Positions 15,120-22,727 of a stretch of DNA of 64,000 nucleotides are shown here, in pieces (positions within the stretch are counted from its first letter, which is position 1; each line of letters opens with the position of its first letter). Under the pieces are notes generated by a model. It ran no database searches. It was given only the letters and a program-made list of their open reading frames with translations, and was not told the DNA's origin. The position numbers and the translations under genes were made by a program. Source of the DNA: CAIKNB01 sp041658705 (GTDB lineage Bacteria; Patescibacteriota; Patescibacteriia; 2-12-FULL-60-25); NCBI GenBank assembly GCA_041658705.1, contig JBAZZT010000007.1, positions 1 to 64,000 of the forward strand. Direction: 5' to 3'.

Positions 15120-15592
15120 GGCCCAGTCGAAGGTCCAAGCGAGATGCCTGGACCGTCAGAGGGAAGCCGAAGGTTCATTCTTCCTGGCCTGGAATATTTT
15201 TGACGAGTTCACGATGTTCTCGTTTATCGCTTTGCTTCAAAAAAGCAATGAGATATGCACGCATGCGGCCGGGGTGCCGCTCATTAAACGCTCGTACCAG
15301 CGTCTCTGCCGCTTCATTTTCAGCGTATGTGTGTAATGGATTCATCGCTCGTGGATTTCCCCCTTTCGGAATCGGCGGTCTTGCGATGGCACCGAAGAGC
15401 GTCTCATACGCCATGAAGTAGTAGCGAAACCTGGCCGCCTGAACTACGCGCATCCCCACTGAACCGATATGCTCCTCGAACAACGAATCTGGTGTCAGTT
15501 TTGATTTCTCTTCCATTTTTCTTCCTCCTTTTTGTCCGGCCACTTAGTCGAAGGTCCAAGCGAGATGCCTGGACCGTCGGTCAGAGGGGACT
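15120..15592. repeat. Repeated intergenic hairpin GGTCCA...TGGACC
   Basis: About 35 bases reading GTCGAAGGTCCAAGCGAG then ATGCCTGGACCGTC occur at 15126-15157 and 15548-15579, upstream of the genes at 14767 and 15175. Each can fold through GGTCCA/TGGACC arms. They may be a repeated regulatory leader or a terminator between genes. Confidence 0.65.
15175..15516 (-). CDS. Small hypothetical protein, FEEHI family
   Basis: About 113 aa starting at MEEKSKLTPDSLFEEHIGSV, chosen because AGGAGGAAGAAAA precedes the ATG. It shares the FEEHI.S opening with its neighbours. The rest (RVVQAARFRYYFMAYETLFG, RAFNERHPGRMRAYLIAFL) is helical and basic. No known motif. It is part of the four-gene minus-strand cluster 16142-14767. 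Confidence 0.6.
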   Translation of the reverse strand: MEEKSKLTPDSLFEEHIGSVGMRVVQAARFRYYFMAYETLFGAIARPPIPKGGNPRAMNPLHTYAENEAAETLVRAFNERHPGRMRAYLIAFLKQSDKREHRELVKNIPGQEE

Positions 15593-15600
15593 GAAAATCA

Positions 15601-15933
15601 TTAGTTTACCGCCCTGAACCAATGCGAACGTTTCGGGTGATCCTCAAGGTACTTGTCACAGATATCTCCGCCCATATCCTGAGCCTCTCCAGGAACGAGT
15701 TGGCGAAGATATCCATGAGCTTCCTCAAGATCAGAGCAATCGCGGGCGACATGTGGATCGCCATAAAATTTTCTGTAGTAAGCCGATCCGTAGTAATCAA
15801 GCCTTGCGGTCTGCTCCACATGTCGACGAAGCTTCAAGTTGTTAATGCCAAGCAACTCTGACTTTAGGCACTCCTCAAATTGTTCGTCGGGATGTGAGTT
15901 GCGTGGCCCGGCTTTACCTGTGCGCTTCTTCAT
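15601..15933 (-). CDS. Small hypothetical protein, FEEHI-like family
   Basis: About 110 aa from MKKRTGKAGPRNSHPDEQFE, with GGAGGGACAG before the ATG. The motif QFEECLKSE matches the family opening, followed by an aromatic helical segment (RHVEQTARLDYYGSAYYRKF). The start overlaps the stop of the upstream gene in an ATGA, so the two are coupled. Unknown function. Confidence 0.6.
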   Translation of the reverse strand: MKKRTGKAGPRNSHPDEQFEECLKSELLGINNLKLRRHVEQTARLDYYGSAYYRKFYGDPHVARDCSDLEEAHGYLRQLVPGEAQDMGGDICDKYLEDHPKRSHWFRAVN

Positions 15934-16142
15934 CTGTCCCTCCGCTGCGGCAAGTTGTCGATGTTGGATTTTTCGATCTGGATCGACTCGCGATACAGAC
16001 CGAAGGCTTTGATGACCTTGGCGTAATCCTCCGCCGAGAGATTCGACAGCTCGTCCGCGACGGACAGCCATTCGCTCTTTTTGAGTGAGTTGATGATGCC
16101 AGCCGCTTGCAACCTGGATGTCTCGCTACATGATCCGCGCAT
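15930..16142 (-). CDS. Small hypothetical protein heading the cluster
   Basis: About 70 aa from MRGSCSETSRLQAAGIINSL, with AAAGGAGACTCCC before the ATG. A helical protein (KSEWLSVADELSNLSAEDYA) with an acidic middle. The ATGA overlap couples it to the next gene. It is the first gene of the minus-strand cluster and is divergent from the regulator gene at 16292. Unknown function. Confidence 0.6.
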   Translation of the reverse strand: MRGSCSETSRLQAAGIINSLKKSEWLSVADELSNLSAEDYAKVIKAFGLYRESIQIEKSNIDNLPQRRDR

Positions 16143-16238
16143 GGGAGTCTCCTTTGTCCAAAGTACACAACCAACATAGAAGCAAACGGTCATATTGTTA
16201 AATATTCTGGAATGTATTTCGGATTTAGATTAGAAATT

Positions 16239-16267
16239 TGCTTATTTTAGAGGAAAAGTGTATACTC
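16239..16267 (+). promoter_or_regulatory. Sigma-70-type promoter for the TrmB-like gene
   Basis: TTGCTT at 16239-16244 and TATACT at 16262-16267 with a 17-base spacer. The start point would be about 16274, 18 bases before the ATG at 16292. Confidence 0.65.
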
Positions 16268-16291
16268 ATTTCGTCAATTATTTCCGACGTT

Positions 16292-17041
16292 ATGAAAAAT
16301 AATCTTCTTGCTTGGTTGACTTCGATGGGTTTGGACGAGCAGCGTTCGGCCATTTACTTGGCGGCTTTGTCGCGCGGCGAAGCTTCGGCGGCGGATTTGG
16401 CGCGCGACATGCATCTGGCGCGCACGGCCATGTACGACAATTTGCAGGCGCTGGAAAAACGCGGGCTGATCAAGACCGTCCGCCACGGCAAACGCCTGAC
16501 CTATATCCCCCTCCATCCCAAAGAGCTGCTGCGCAAGATGGAAAACCAAAAAGAGCAACTGAAAGATTTGCTCCCCGATTTCCTTTCGCTCTTCGCCGAA
16601 AAAGCGGCCGCGCCTTTTGTCCAGACTTTCAACGGCCCATTGGCGTCGCGCGAAATCTTCGAAGACATCCTGCGCGTGGCGCACGACGAGTACGTTTATT
16701 TCTCCCCGCCCGCCGAGACCTTCAAACAAATCGACCGTGCGTATATCGCCAAATGGATCGGGCGGCGCGTGCAAAAAGGCATCCGCTCACGCTCGCTCCG
16801 CGTTCCGGCCAAGGAAATCAAAGATGCGCTGTTCGCCGCGGGCGAAGAACATCTGCGCCAAATCAGATATCTGCCCGCTTATGTGGATCTGAAATCGACT
16901 ATCTACATTTACGGCAATAATATCGGCATCATCTCGACGAAATCCGAGGACGCGGCCTTCATCCTTTACTCGCCGGACTTGGCTTTTTCGCTGAAACAAA
17001 TCTTCGAGTTCCTATGGAGCATCAGCACGGCGAAAACTTAG
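16292..17041 (+). CDS. TrmB-like helix-turn-helix regulator
   Basis: 249 aa. The N-terminal winged helix (SMGLDEQRSAIYLAALSRGE, then LARTAMYDNLQALEKRGLI) is the TrmB pattern, followed by a coiled linker (KMENQKEQLKDLLPDFLSLF). The C-terminal domain (about 110-249) contains FNGPLASREIFEDILR and VYFSPPAETFKQID and resembles the PLD-like ligand domain in TrmB-type proteins. These sense small molecules in archaea; in Patescibacteria such regulators are common but unstudied. The start is set at the ATG just downstream of a good promoter. The target is unknown. Confidence 0.8.
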   Translation: MKNNLLAWLTSMGLDEQRSAIYLAALSRGEASAADLARDMHLARTAMYDNLQALEKRGLIKTVRHGKRLTYIPLHPKELLRKMENQKEQLKDLLPDFLSLFAEKAAAPFVQTFNGPLASREIFEDILRVAHDEYVYFSPPAETFKQIDRAYIAKWIGRRVQKGIRSRSLRVPAKEIKDALFAAGEEHLRQIRYLPAYVDLKSTIYIYGNNIGIISTKSEDAAFILYSPDLAFSLKQIFEFLWSISTAKT

Positions 17042-17093
17042 AATCCTTGCGCATTCAGCGGTTGTTTGTTATCTTCTAATCCGTAAAAAACAC

Positions 17094-17168
17094 GCGGGTA
17101 TCGTATAGTGGCTATTATGCGTCCTTGCCAAGGACGAGAGACGGGTCCGATTCCCGTTACCCGCTCCA
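17094..17168 (+). tRNA. tRNA-Gly (GCC)
   Basis: A full cloverleaf: acceptor GCGGGTA pairs with TACCCGC, the anticodon stem-loop is CGTCC TTGCCAA GGACG (anticodon GCC), the T arm is CGGGTCCGATTCCCG, and the CCA end is encoded at 17166-17168. A hairpin terminator follows. Bases 17145-17166, the T arm and 3' acceptor strand, are repeated as an exact inverted copy at 17209-17230. Confidence 0.97.
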
Positions 17169-17176
17169 AGTGAAAG

Positions 17177-17200
17177 GCCGACCGATGAGGTCGGTCTTTT
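17177..17200 (+). terminator. Terminator after tRNA-Gly
   Basis: CCGACC GATGA GGTCGG hairpin followed by TCTTTTG, starting nine bases after the CCA. Confidence 0.75.
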
Positions 17201-17208
17201 GCGTTGTC

Positions 17209-17230
17209 GAGCGGGTAACGGGAATCGGAC
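17209..17230 (-). repeat. Inverted 22-nt copy of the tRNA-Gly 3' half
   Basis: GAGCGGGTAACGGGAATCGG plus two more bases is the exact reverse complement of 17145-17166. Read-through past the terminator would allow this copy to pair with the tRNA T arm and acceptor strand. A second small hairpin (AAGCCTCGAC / GTCGAGGCTT) follows at 17237-17262. Confidence 0.85.
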
Positions 17231-17339
17231 AAGAAAGAAGCCTCGACACTCGTCGAGGCTTGCGTTGTTTTCGGCCTTGACCGCTTATCGCATATTCCCT
17301 AACCTCACGCTTAGTGAATTGCCACCGGAGGAGACTGAA

Positions 17340-17870
17340 ATGTCGCATGCACCTTCAGACCGCGAAATCCCTGACCTTTCGACTCTCACGCCAGCCGAGT
17401 ACGCCAAGCTCGACAGACAAAACCTCGAGCTCATCCACCGTCTCGCATTCCGCGCGAACCAAGGACTGACGCACCGGGCCTTTGCCGACCAGTCTGTCGC
17501 CTGGATCCTCATCGCCGGTGCCCCGGGCAGGATCGTGGCGCAAGGCAAGCGTGATGAGCGCATCTCCGACGCGCAAATCAATGCGCTGGAAGAACGAATC
17601 GGACAGGTCTGCTACTTCTACTCCCGACCGGACGAGCTGGTCGAAGAGGTGCCAGCTGGATTCAAGTGCGACGAACCGCGCTTTCCTTGGGCAGCACCGC
17701 AAACAGAGCCGCTCGACCCCAGCCGGCCGATACCGATCGGCCCGTATGTCGACGTCCCGCGCCGCGCACGAGCGTCGGGTGGCAGGCCGCATCGCCTAGA
17801 CTATCCCCCACTCGAGCATGACGGTTATCCTCCGCCCGACCGCATGAGACCTGCGGACCCGAACCGCTAG
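17340..17870 (+). CDS. Hypothetical protein, 176 aa
   Basis: The start at 17340 is fixed by GGAGGAG seven bases before the ATG; the open frame before it is tRNA-derived repeat. The N-terminal half is helical (LSTLTPAEYAKLDRQNLELI) and includes a hydrophobic strand (SVAWILIAGAPGRIVAQ). The C-terminal third is Pro/Arg-rich and probably disordered (PRRARASGGRPHRLDYPPLE). No known family. It is a single unit with its own terminator downstream, in the group of strong-ribosome-site unknown genes. Confidence 0.7.
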   Translation: MSHAPSDREIPDLSTLTPAEYAKLDRQNLELIHRLAFRANQGLTHRAFADQSVAWILIAGAPGRIVAQGKRDERISDAQINALEERIGQVCYFYSRPDELVEEVPAGFKCDEPRFPWAAPQTEPLDPSRPIPIGPYVDVPRRARASGGRPHRLDYPPLEHDGYPPPDRMRPADPNR

Positions 17871-17895
17871 CCCGCACCTTCTTCCGCCCTCACCC

Positions 17896-17925
17896 TAACC
17901 CGCCCCACACCGGCGGGTTAACTTC
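17896..17925 (+). terminator. Rho-independent terminator
   Basis: AACCCGCC CCACACC GGCGGGTT hairpin followed by AACTTCTTTAAT, 25 bases after the gene ending at 17870. Confidence 0.65.
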
Positions 17926-17977
17926 TTTAATAATCCGTCGGTTTTTATGCCTCGGACGTCAGTGCTACCATGCCCGC

Positions 17978-19744
17978 ATGGGCAAGAATCAAAATCCCGA
18001 GGAACTCGCCAAGATCCTGTTCGAATTCTCGTATCGCCACGAGATGCTAGGCGTGCCGTTCAAGCCGCGTGCTTATCAGCTCGCCTCCGAATCGGTCGGG
18101 GCGTTGGGCGGCGAAGTCGTGGAGACTTGGCGCAAAGACGGCATCAAAGGTTTGAAGAGTCTTCCCGGCATCGGCCAAAGCATCGCCGAAAAAATCGACG
18201 AGTATTTCCGCACCGGCAAGATAAAGGAATACGCGCAGATGAAAAAAAGTTTTCCCGTCGATATCTGGGGCTTGTCGCGCATCGAGGGTCTAGGCCCCAA
18301 ACACATCCGCGATCTTTACGCGCATCTAAAAGTCAAAGACGTAGATGATCTGAAGAAGGCGCTGAAGGAACAACGCATCCGCAAAATCCCGCGCTGGGGC
18401 GCGAAGAGCGAAGACAAGCTCGCCCGCGGCTTAGGGCTCATGGAAAGCTCGTCGGAACGCAAACTCTTGGGCGAAATTTTGCCCGTGGCCGAAGCCATGG
18501 TCGAAAAATTGAAACGGATGAAAGGCGTCAAACATTGCGTCGTCGCAGGATCCATCCGCCGCATGCAAGAGACCGTGGGCGACATCGACCTGATCGCCAC
18601 GAGCGACGACCCCAAAGCCGTCATGGATGCTTTCGTGAAGCTGCCCCAAGTCTCGAGCGTGCATGAAAAAGGCGCGACGCGTTCGTCGGTCAGGCTCGCG
18701 CTTGGTTTGGACGCGGATCTCCGCGTGGTACCGGACAAAGTCTTCGGCGCGACGCTCCAATACTTCACCGGCGACAAACGCCACAACGTGCTGTTGCGCG
18801 AGTTGGCGCTGTCCAAGGGTTTTACTTTGAATGAATACGGACTGTTCACGCTCAAGCGCGTAAAAGGCAAACACCTGCCATCGAAGCTCGTGGTATGCAA
18901 AACGGAAGAGGAAATCTATTCCAAGCTCGGCATGGACACGCCGCCACCCGAGATCCGCGTGGGCGCCGACGAAATCGAAGCGGCGCTTAAGCATCGACTC
19001 CCCGCTCTCTTGCCTTACGACGCTCTGCGCGGCGACATGCACACCCACAGCACTTGGACCGACGGCACGGCCTCGATCGAAGACATGGCTAAAACCGCCC
19101 AAGCGCATGGCCTCACCTATCAAGCCGTGACCGATCACACCAAAGCGCTGGCCTTCATCCACGGGTTGGATGAGAAGGCACTTTTGAAACAGTGCCGAGA
19201 GATAGATGCGCTGAATAAAAAACTGCGCGGCTTCACTTTGCTCAAAGGCACCGAATGCGACATCTTGCAGGACGGGACATTGGATCTCGCCGACAGCGCG
19301 CTGGCTGAATTGGATTGGGTCGGCGTCTCGATCCATTCGCACATGCGTTTATCCCGCGCCGAACAGACCAAGCGCATTCTTAAAGCCCTCGCCAATCCGC
19401 AGGTGGACTGCTTTTTCCATCCGACTTGCCGCTTGATCGGCCAACGCGAACCCATCGAACTTGATCTGGACGAAGTCTTGGCGGCGGCGAAAAAATTCCG
19501 CGTGGCGCTTGAGATAGACAGCCTGCCCGACCGCTCCGACCTGCGCGACGCCCACGTGCGCGCGGCCGTGCGCGCCGGAATCGCCATCACCATAGACACC
19601 GACGCGCATCATCCCGACCACTACGCTTTCGCCAGGCTCGGCATCGGCGTCGCGCGCCGCGGCTGGGCGACCAAAGCCGACGTCCTGAATACGCGCAGCC
19701 TGCCGCAACTCAAAAAATATCTGGAGAAAAAGAAACGGAAGTAA
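17978..19744 (+). CDS. polX: DNA polymerase/3'-5' exonuclease PolX
   Basis: A 588-aa base-excision-repair polymerase of the bacterial PolX type. The N-terminal two thirds hold helix-hairpin-helix motifs (LKSLPGIGQSIAEKIDEYF, IEGLGPKHIRDLY) and the polymerase-beta nucleotidyltransferase signature GSIRR...VGDIDLI, with the third acidic residue in LGLDADLRVV. From about residue 345 the PHP phosphoesterase domain begins (GDMHTHSTWTDG, AVTDH, DTDAHHPDHY), supplying the metal-dependent exonuclease. Both active sites look intact and length is normal. The ATG has no ribosome site. Confidence 0.95.
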   Translation: MGKNQNPEELAKILFEFSYRHEMLGVPFKPRAYQLASESVGALGGEVVETWRKDGIKGLKSLPGIGQSIAEKIDEYFRTGKIKEYAQMKKSFPVDIWGLSRIEGLGPKHIRDLYAHLKVKDVDDLKKALKEQRIRKIPRWGAKSEDKLARGLGLMESSSERKLLGEILPVAEAMVEKLKRMKGVKHCVVAGSIRRMQETVGDIDLIATSDDPKAVMDAFVKLPQVSSVHEKGATRSSVRLALGLDADLRVVPDKVFGATLQYFTGDKRHNVLLRELALSKGFTLNEYGLFTLKRVKGKHLPSKLVVCKTEEEIYSKLGMDTPPPEIRVGADEIEAALKHRLPALLPYDALRGDMHTHSTWTDGTASIEDMAKTAQAHGLTYQAVTDHTKALAFIHGLDEKALLKQCREIDALNKKLRGFTLLKGTECDILQDGTLDLADSALAELDWVGVSIHSHMRLSRAEQTKRILKALANPQVDCFFHPTCRLIGQREPIELDLDEVLAAAKKFRVALEIDSLPDRSDLRDAHVRAAVRAGIAITIDTDAHHPDHYAFARLGIGVARRGWATKADVLNTRSLPQLKKYLEKKKRK

Positions 19745-19763
19745 AAAAACCGCGATTATAGGT

Positions 19764-20172
19764 ATCCCTTCGACAAGCCCAGGGAATATTGAAACTAGTT
19801 CCTGAGTTTATCGAAGGACTACCATGTCGGAATAAGGCAGCCCTTCGACTGGCTCAGGGAATATTCAGTTTCATGGCTCCCTTTCAGAGATTTCTCCGCT
19901 CGGCCCGTCTGACGGGCCTCGGTCGAAATGACGAGTGGGGGGGGTTGTCGTTTCGACCGATGACCTATCAAAAAAATTTAGAATGGCCGTAGGGGCGAAT
20001 GATTATTCGCCCCTACCGATAGCCGATGAATCCTCCCCGGCCTCACGGCCGGAATTTTGCGGCGGTGTTGATAAAATACTGTCATCCTAAGCCTGTCGAA
20101 GGACCTTTATAAGCAAAGGACGATTGCTGCTAAAGGTCCTTCAACTGCGCTGCTGCTCCGCTCAGGATGACA
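19764..20172. repeat. Composite spacer of four dispersed repeat classes
   Basis: In order: a CCTGAGTTTATCGAAGGACT-type hairpin (19764-19872); a GATTTCTCCGCTCGGCCCGT-type unit (19889-19935); a GTAGGGGCGAAT palindrome (19989-20016); and a 92-bp hairpin with GTCATCC and GGATGAC ends containing TCGAAGGACCTTTATAA (20081-20172). The second and third units occur in the same order at 43566-43766. No gene is supported in 19745-20226. Confidence 0.75.
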
Positions 20173-20226
20173 GTTCCTTGTTATATTTTTGGGCTATCGC
20201 CTACTGCCTTTAGCCTATTGCCTTTT

Positions 20227-20649
20227 TCAAACGATTTCTTCGAACCGAATCTTGTTCTCGTGCTCCCCTGCTTCGATATGCGCGAGCCACAATTTGGTCT
20301 GCAACTCCGGCCAGCGGGTCTTTACGATATCGCGCGCCTCTTTTAGGTCACCGATGAGTTTGTTGCGTTCGACTTCCGCGTTCTCGAAAGCGCCGCGGCC
20401 GCCGTAAGCGCCGCAATCCGTATGGTTCATGAGATTGACCTCGGCCATGCCATGCAGGGTCTTCGAGATTTCGATCTGCCGCAAGGCAAAATCCCTGGTT
20501 TCCGGATTGACGATGTTCTGGGCCGCCCCCGCGATGGACACCAGGTCGGCGTCATCCATCATCCCCTTCTCTTGCATGAACTTCTTGAGCTCTGAACCGA
20601 AACGGAAATCCATGCAATGCATCAATAGATAGCGGCAGTTGTGGGACAT
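20227..20649 (-). CDS. Beta-type carbonic anhydrase-like protein
   Basis: 140 aa from MSHNCRYLLMHCMDFRFGSE; the extra upstream frame is repeat DNA. The beta-carbonic-anhydrase zinc site is visible: Cys12 and Asp14 in CMDFR, His76 and Cys79 in NHTDCGAYGG. The protein is shorter than classical enzymes (about 200 aa), as in the minimal clade. It would interconvert carbon dioxide and bicarbonate, but some members have drifted to other roles, so activity is inferred. It lies 56 bases after the hydrolase gene on the same strand. Confidence 0.78.
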   Translation of the reverse strand: MSHNCRYLLMHCMDFRFGSELKKFMQEKGMMDDADLVSIAGAAQNIVNPETRDFALRQIEISKTLHGMAEVNLMNHTDCGAYGGRGAFENAEVERNKLIGDLKEARDIVKTRWPELQTKLWLAHIEAGEHENKIRFEEIV

Positions 20650-20705
20650 AGGGGGAAAATGAATTTGGAATTTGGAATTTAGAATTTGGAAGCTAGAAGC
20701 TAGGT

Positions 20706-21278
20706 TCAAATAGTAATCGCCCCGAGGGCCGAGGGCAACTCTGTGATTCCATCGCTGCCGCTGAAGTGGCCTTTGTCTTTTTCGATGATTATCCTGGCGC
20801 CGAGTTTGTCTTTGAAAATTTCCGCGTCGCTCAACGGAACCAAAGGATCAACGGTGGGAAAAATCCCGACGAACGAGGCGGCGCGCTGCTTCACTTTTTC
20901 CCAATCGATCGGAGTTTCAAGCCAGGGCTTGGCGGTCAAAATATCTTCTTCATCCTCATTCGCAATTTCGGATAGATGAACCCAGCCGGCCAAAAATACG
21001 GCTTTACCGATTTTTTCGCCCTCACCCAAAGTCTCGAGGTATCTCAAAATGGTTTGCGCGCCGATCGAGTGGCCGAACAAAATCGTATCTTCATCCGGTC
21101 GACCAATCTGACTGCGCAAGAAATCGACCCACGTCTCTATTCTCGGCCGCAGCGGTTCCGGCATAGCTGGCACGAACACTGCATATCCGGCTTTCTCCAA
21201 CTCGCTCTTCAACCACGGAAAACACCCTTCCTGCGGAGAGCCGTCCCAACCATGGATGATGAAAACGCGTTTGGACAT
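20706..21278 (-). CDS. RBBP9/YdeN-type alpha/beta hydrolase
   Basis: A 190-aa serine hydrolase. FIIHGWDGSPQEG forms the oxyanion region, FGHSIGAQT holds the nucleophile Ser, the Asp lies in FPTVDPLVPL and the His in KDKGHFSGSDG, so the triad is complete. Length and the N-terminal pattern fit the RBBP9/YdeN family, esterase-like proteins of unknown natural substrate. It shares strand and close spacing with the SET protein upstream (7 bases) and the carbonic anhydrase downstream, suggesting one transcript. Confidence 0.88.
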   Translation of the reverse strand: MSKRVFIIHGWDGSPQEGCFPWLKSELEKAGYAVFVPAMPEPLRPRIETWVDFLRSQIGRPDEDTILFGHSIGAQTILRYLETLGEGEKIGKAVFLAGWVHLSEIANEDEEDILTAKPWLETPIDWEKVKQRAASFVGIFPTVDPLVPLSDAEIFKDKLGARIIIEKDKGHFSGSDGITELPSALGAITI

Positions 21279-21285
21279 ATCAAAA

Positions 21286-21702
21286 TTATGCCTGACTGGG
21301 CATTATCAAACCTCTGCAATGTCTTGAGCCGCAAGCGCATCTGAACTGTTCTCCCCGCATGAGGATCGGACGGTAATCGTAGGTGAGCTCTTCTCCTTTC
21401 TTGATATTCCGAGCGGCCAAATCCAAATTTCCTCTGTTCAAGACATTCGGCTCACAGCTGTGATTGAGATATTTCGTGTCATCCAAAGGATAAACCAAAC
21501 GATTTTTCTTTTTATCCCAATAAGCAAACTTGCTCAAAGTCTGTTTATACCTCGGAGAGAACTTTTTGGCCTGTTCTTTTGAATAATACTTTTCCTTCTC
21601 CCCGATCCTGACGATCACCGAACCTTTCTTGATTTCCTTCTTTGCAAAAATCCCTTTGCCCTTTATACGGCTCTTTTTCAGAACTACCGGCACCATCAAC
21701 AT
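21286..21702 (-). CDS. SET domain protein (putative lysine methyltransferase)
   Basis: A 138-aa single-domain SET protein. The motifs are KGKGIFAKKEIKKGSVIV at the N-terminus, YLNHSCEPNVL (the NHSC AdoMet-binding core), GEELTYDY (catalytic Tyr) and a short cysteine post-SET tail (FRCACGSRHCRG). Bacterial SET proteins of this size methylate lysines on unknown targets. It precedes the hydrolase gene with a seven-base gap. A second in-frame ATG two codons later is possible as the start. Confidence 0.87.
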   Translation of the reverse strand: MLMVPVVLKKSRIKGKGIFAKKEIKKGSVIVRIGEKEKYYSKEQAKKFSPRYKQTLSKFAYWDKKKNRLVYPLDDTKYLNHSCEPNVLNRGNLDLAARNIKKGEELTYDYRPILMRGEQFRCACGSRHCRGLIMPSQA

Positions 21703-21738
21703 AGATTAGCGTGGCTACGAATAGCTTAACGTAGGCTT

Positions 21739-21822
21739 GGTGCCCGGGGTGGGACTCGAACCCACATGCCTTGCGGCGCCTGATCTTAAGTCAGGTGCGT
21801 ATACCAATTTCGCCACCCGGGC
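21739..21822 (-). tRNA. tRNA-Leu (UAA)
   Basis: Minus-strand class II tRNA: acceptor GCCCGGG pairs with CCCGGGC, anticodon loop CTTAAGA in a CCTGA/TCAGG stem (anticodon UAA), long variable arm, T arm GTGGGTTCGAGTCCCAC, and encoded CCA at 21739-21741. Its first 26 bases are duplicated 564 bp upstream (22361-22388) on the far side of an HNH gene, with one mismatch. No group I intron interrupts the anticodon loop. Confidence 0.97.
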
Positions 21823-21832
21823 GTAATTATCT

Positions 21833-22312
21833 TTACCCTTTGATTTTCCCAATGTTTCTTCCGCGATGTGTTGGCTGAAGACTGTGGCAATTAGGACATA
21901 AAATACGCAAGTTTACAAGCCGATTGTCAGTCTTATTTCCATTTACGTGATGCAACTCGAGAGGTTGATATCCATCTGCATTCTTTTTATTCCACCCGCA
22001 TATCTCACATTTTGGTTTTTTTATCCCCGCCTTAAATAGGCGTTTTTTTAGTTTATGACTCTGGAAGGCGCTATCCTTCTTCAACACCTCCTCAAGGGAT
22101 ATCCGAGGAAAAGATAGCCCGTGCAAACCTTTATTCCAAGCGGCTCCTTTAAAGTGGCTGTAATCGATATCGTATTCACTCAAATAGCGCTGGACCTGAG
22201 AATAATTCCCTCCGGCCGGGACCAATCCCAAGCGCTTGATTACTCCACGAAAACTGGTGGATTTTTTCGCGGCCTCCCGAAGTTCGGCTATAGACCATTT
22301 CCGTATTCTCAT
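21833..22312 (-). CDS. HNH endonuclease next to tRNA-Leu
   Basis: 159 aa. A helical N-terminal region (RKWSIAELREAAKKSTSFRG) resembles a DNA-recognition helix-turn-helix. The HNH domain follows from about residue 100: CEICGW, then LELHHVNGNKTDNRLVNL and CPNCHS, with two CxxC zinc knuckles and the catalytic HH pair. Such stand-alone HNH proteins act as homing endonucleases. Here the gene lies immediately 5' of tRNA-Leu, and the segment holding it is bounded by copies of the tRNA 5' end, as expected of an element that cuts and rebuilds a tRNA gene. A TATACT-like -10 lies before its ATG. Confidence 0.9.
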   Translation of the reverse strand: MRIRKWSIAELREAAKKSTSFRGVIKRLGLVPAGGNYSQVQRYLSEYDIDYSHFKGAAWNKGLHGLSFPRISLEEVLKKDSAFQSHKLKKRLFKAGIKKPKCEICGWNKKNADGYQPLELHHVNGNKTDNRLVNLRILCPNCHSLQPTHRGRNIGKIKG

Positions 22313-22360
22313 GCAAACAGTATATCAAAAAGGTATACGCCTCGTAAACTAACTATTTCT

Positions 22361-22388
22361 GCGTATACCAATTCCGCCACCCGGGCGT
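22361..22388 (-). repeat. Duplicated 5' end of tRNA-Leu
   Basis: 28 bases matching 21797-21824 (tRNA-Leu acceptor, D arm and two upstream bases) with one mismatch. The copy reads GGCGGAATTGG in the D region, the usual bacterial sequence, whereas the intact tRNA has GGCGAAATTGG. A GGTATACGC/GCGTATACC inverted repeat (22332-22340, 22361-22369) extends it into a hairpin. Confidence 0.85.
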
Positions 22389-22393
22389 GATTT

Positions 22394-22723
22394 TCAGCTC
22401 GCGAAATCTTGGGCGAGATTTCCCAGCTCGGTTTTTTCGGATTCCAACTCGTCCCTTAATTCCGACAATTCCATGAGTTTGGCTGTCCAAGCGTTCTTGA
22501 GCACATGATACGACTGCGTCTTGTTGTCCTCAATCACGTCATTATGCGGCACCCTGTCCTCGAGTTGCCCCAGATTGGAGATCCATAACGCAGCCGCGCC
22601 TTCGAGGTTCTCGAACGAACGCGTGTTCTTCTCCAGCATCCCCAAAACCGTCTTCTCGTATTCGCCGCGGGCCAACTCGCTCGGGTCGGCGCTTTCCATC
22701 CGGAAATTTTTCATCTCGCCCAT
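22394..22723 (-). CDS. Hypothetical helical protein
   Basis: A 109-aa acidic, fully helical protein (RGEYEKTVLGMLEKNTRSFE, KLMELSELRDELESEKTELG), probably coiled coil. No signal peptide or known domain. It follows the 72-aa gene by four bases on the same strand, forming a pair of small helical proteins upstream of the truncated tRNA copy. Unknown function. Confidence 0.65.
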   Translation of the reverse strand: MGEMKNFRMESADPSELARGEYEKTVLGMLEKNTRSFENLEGAAALWISNLGQLEDRVPHNDVIEDNKTQSYHVLKNAWTAKLMELSELRDELESEKTELGNLAQDFAS

Positions 22724-22727
22724 ATTT

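Noticed and set aside
17038..17232. Minus-strand reading frame of 64 codons across tRNA-Gly
   Set aside because: It is the antisense of the tRNA (the familiar false GIGPV-type translation) and has no start signals.
21739..22388. Group I intron in tRNA-Leu(UAA)
   Set aside because: The anticodon loop, the usual site, is uninterrupted and the tRNA is complete; the HNH segment lies outside the mature tRNA.
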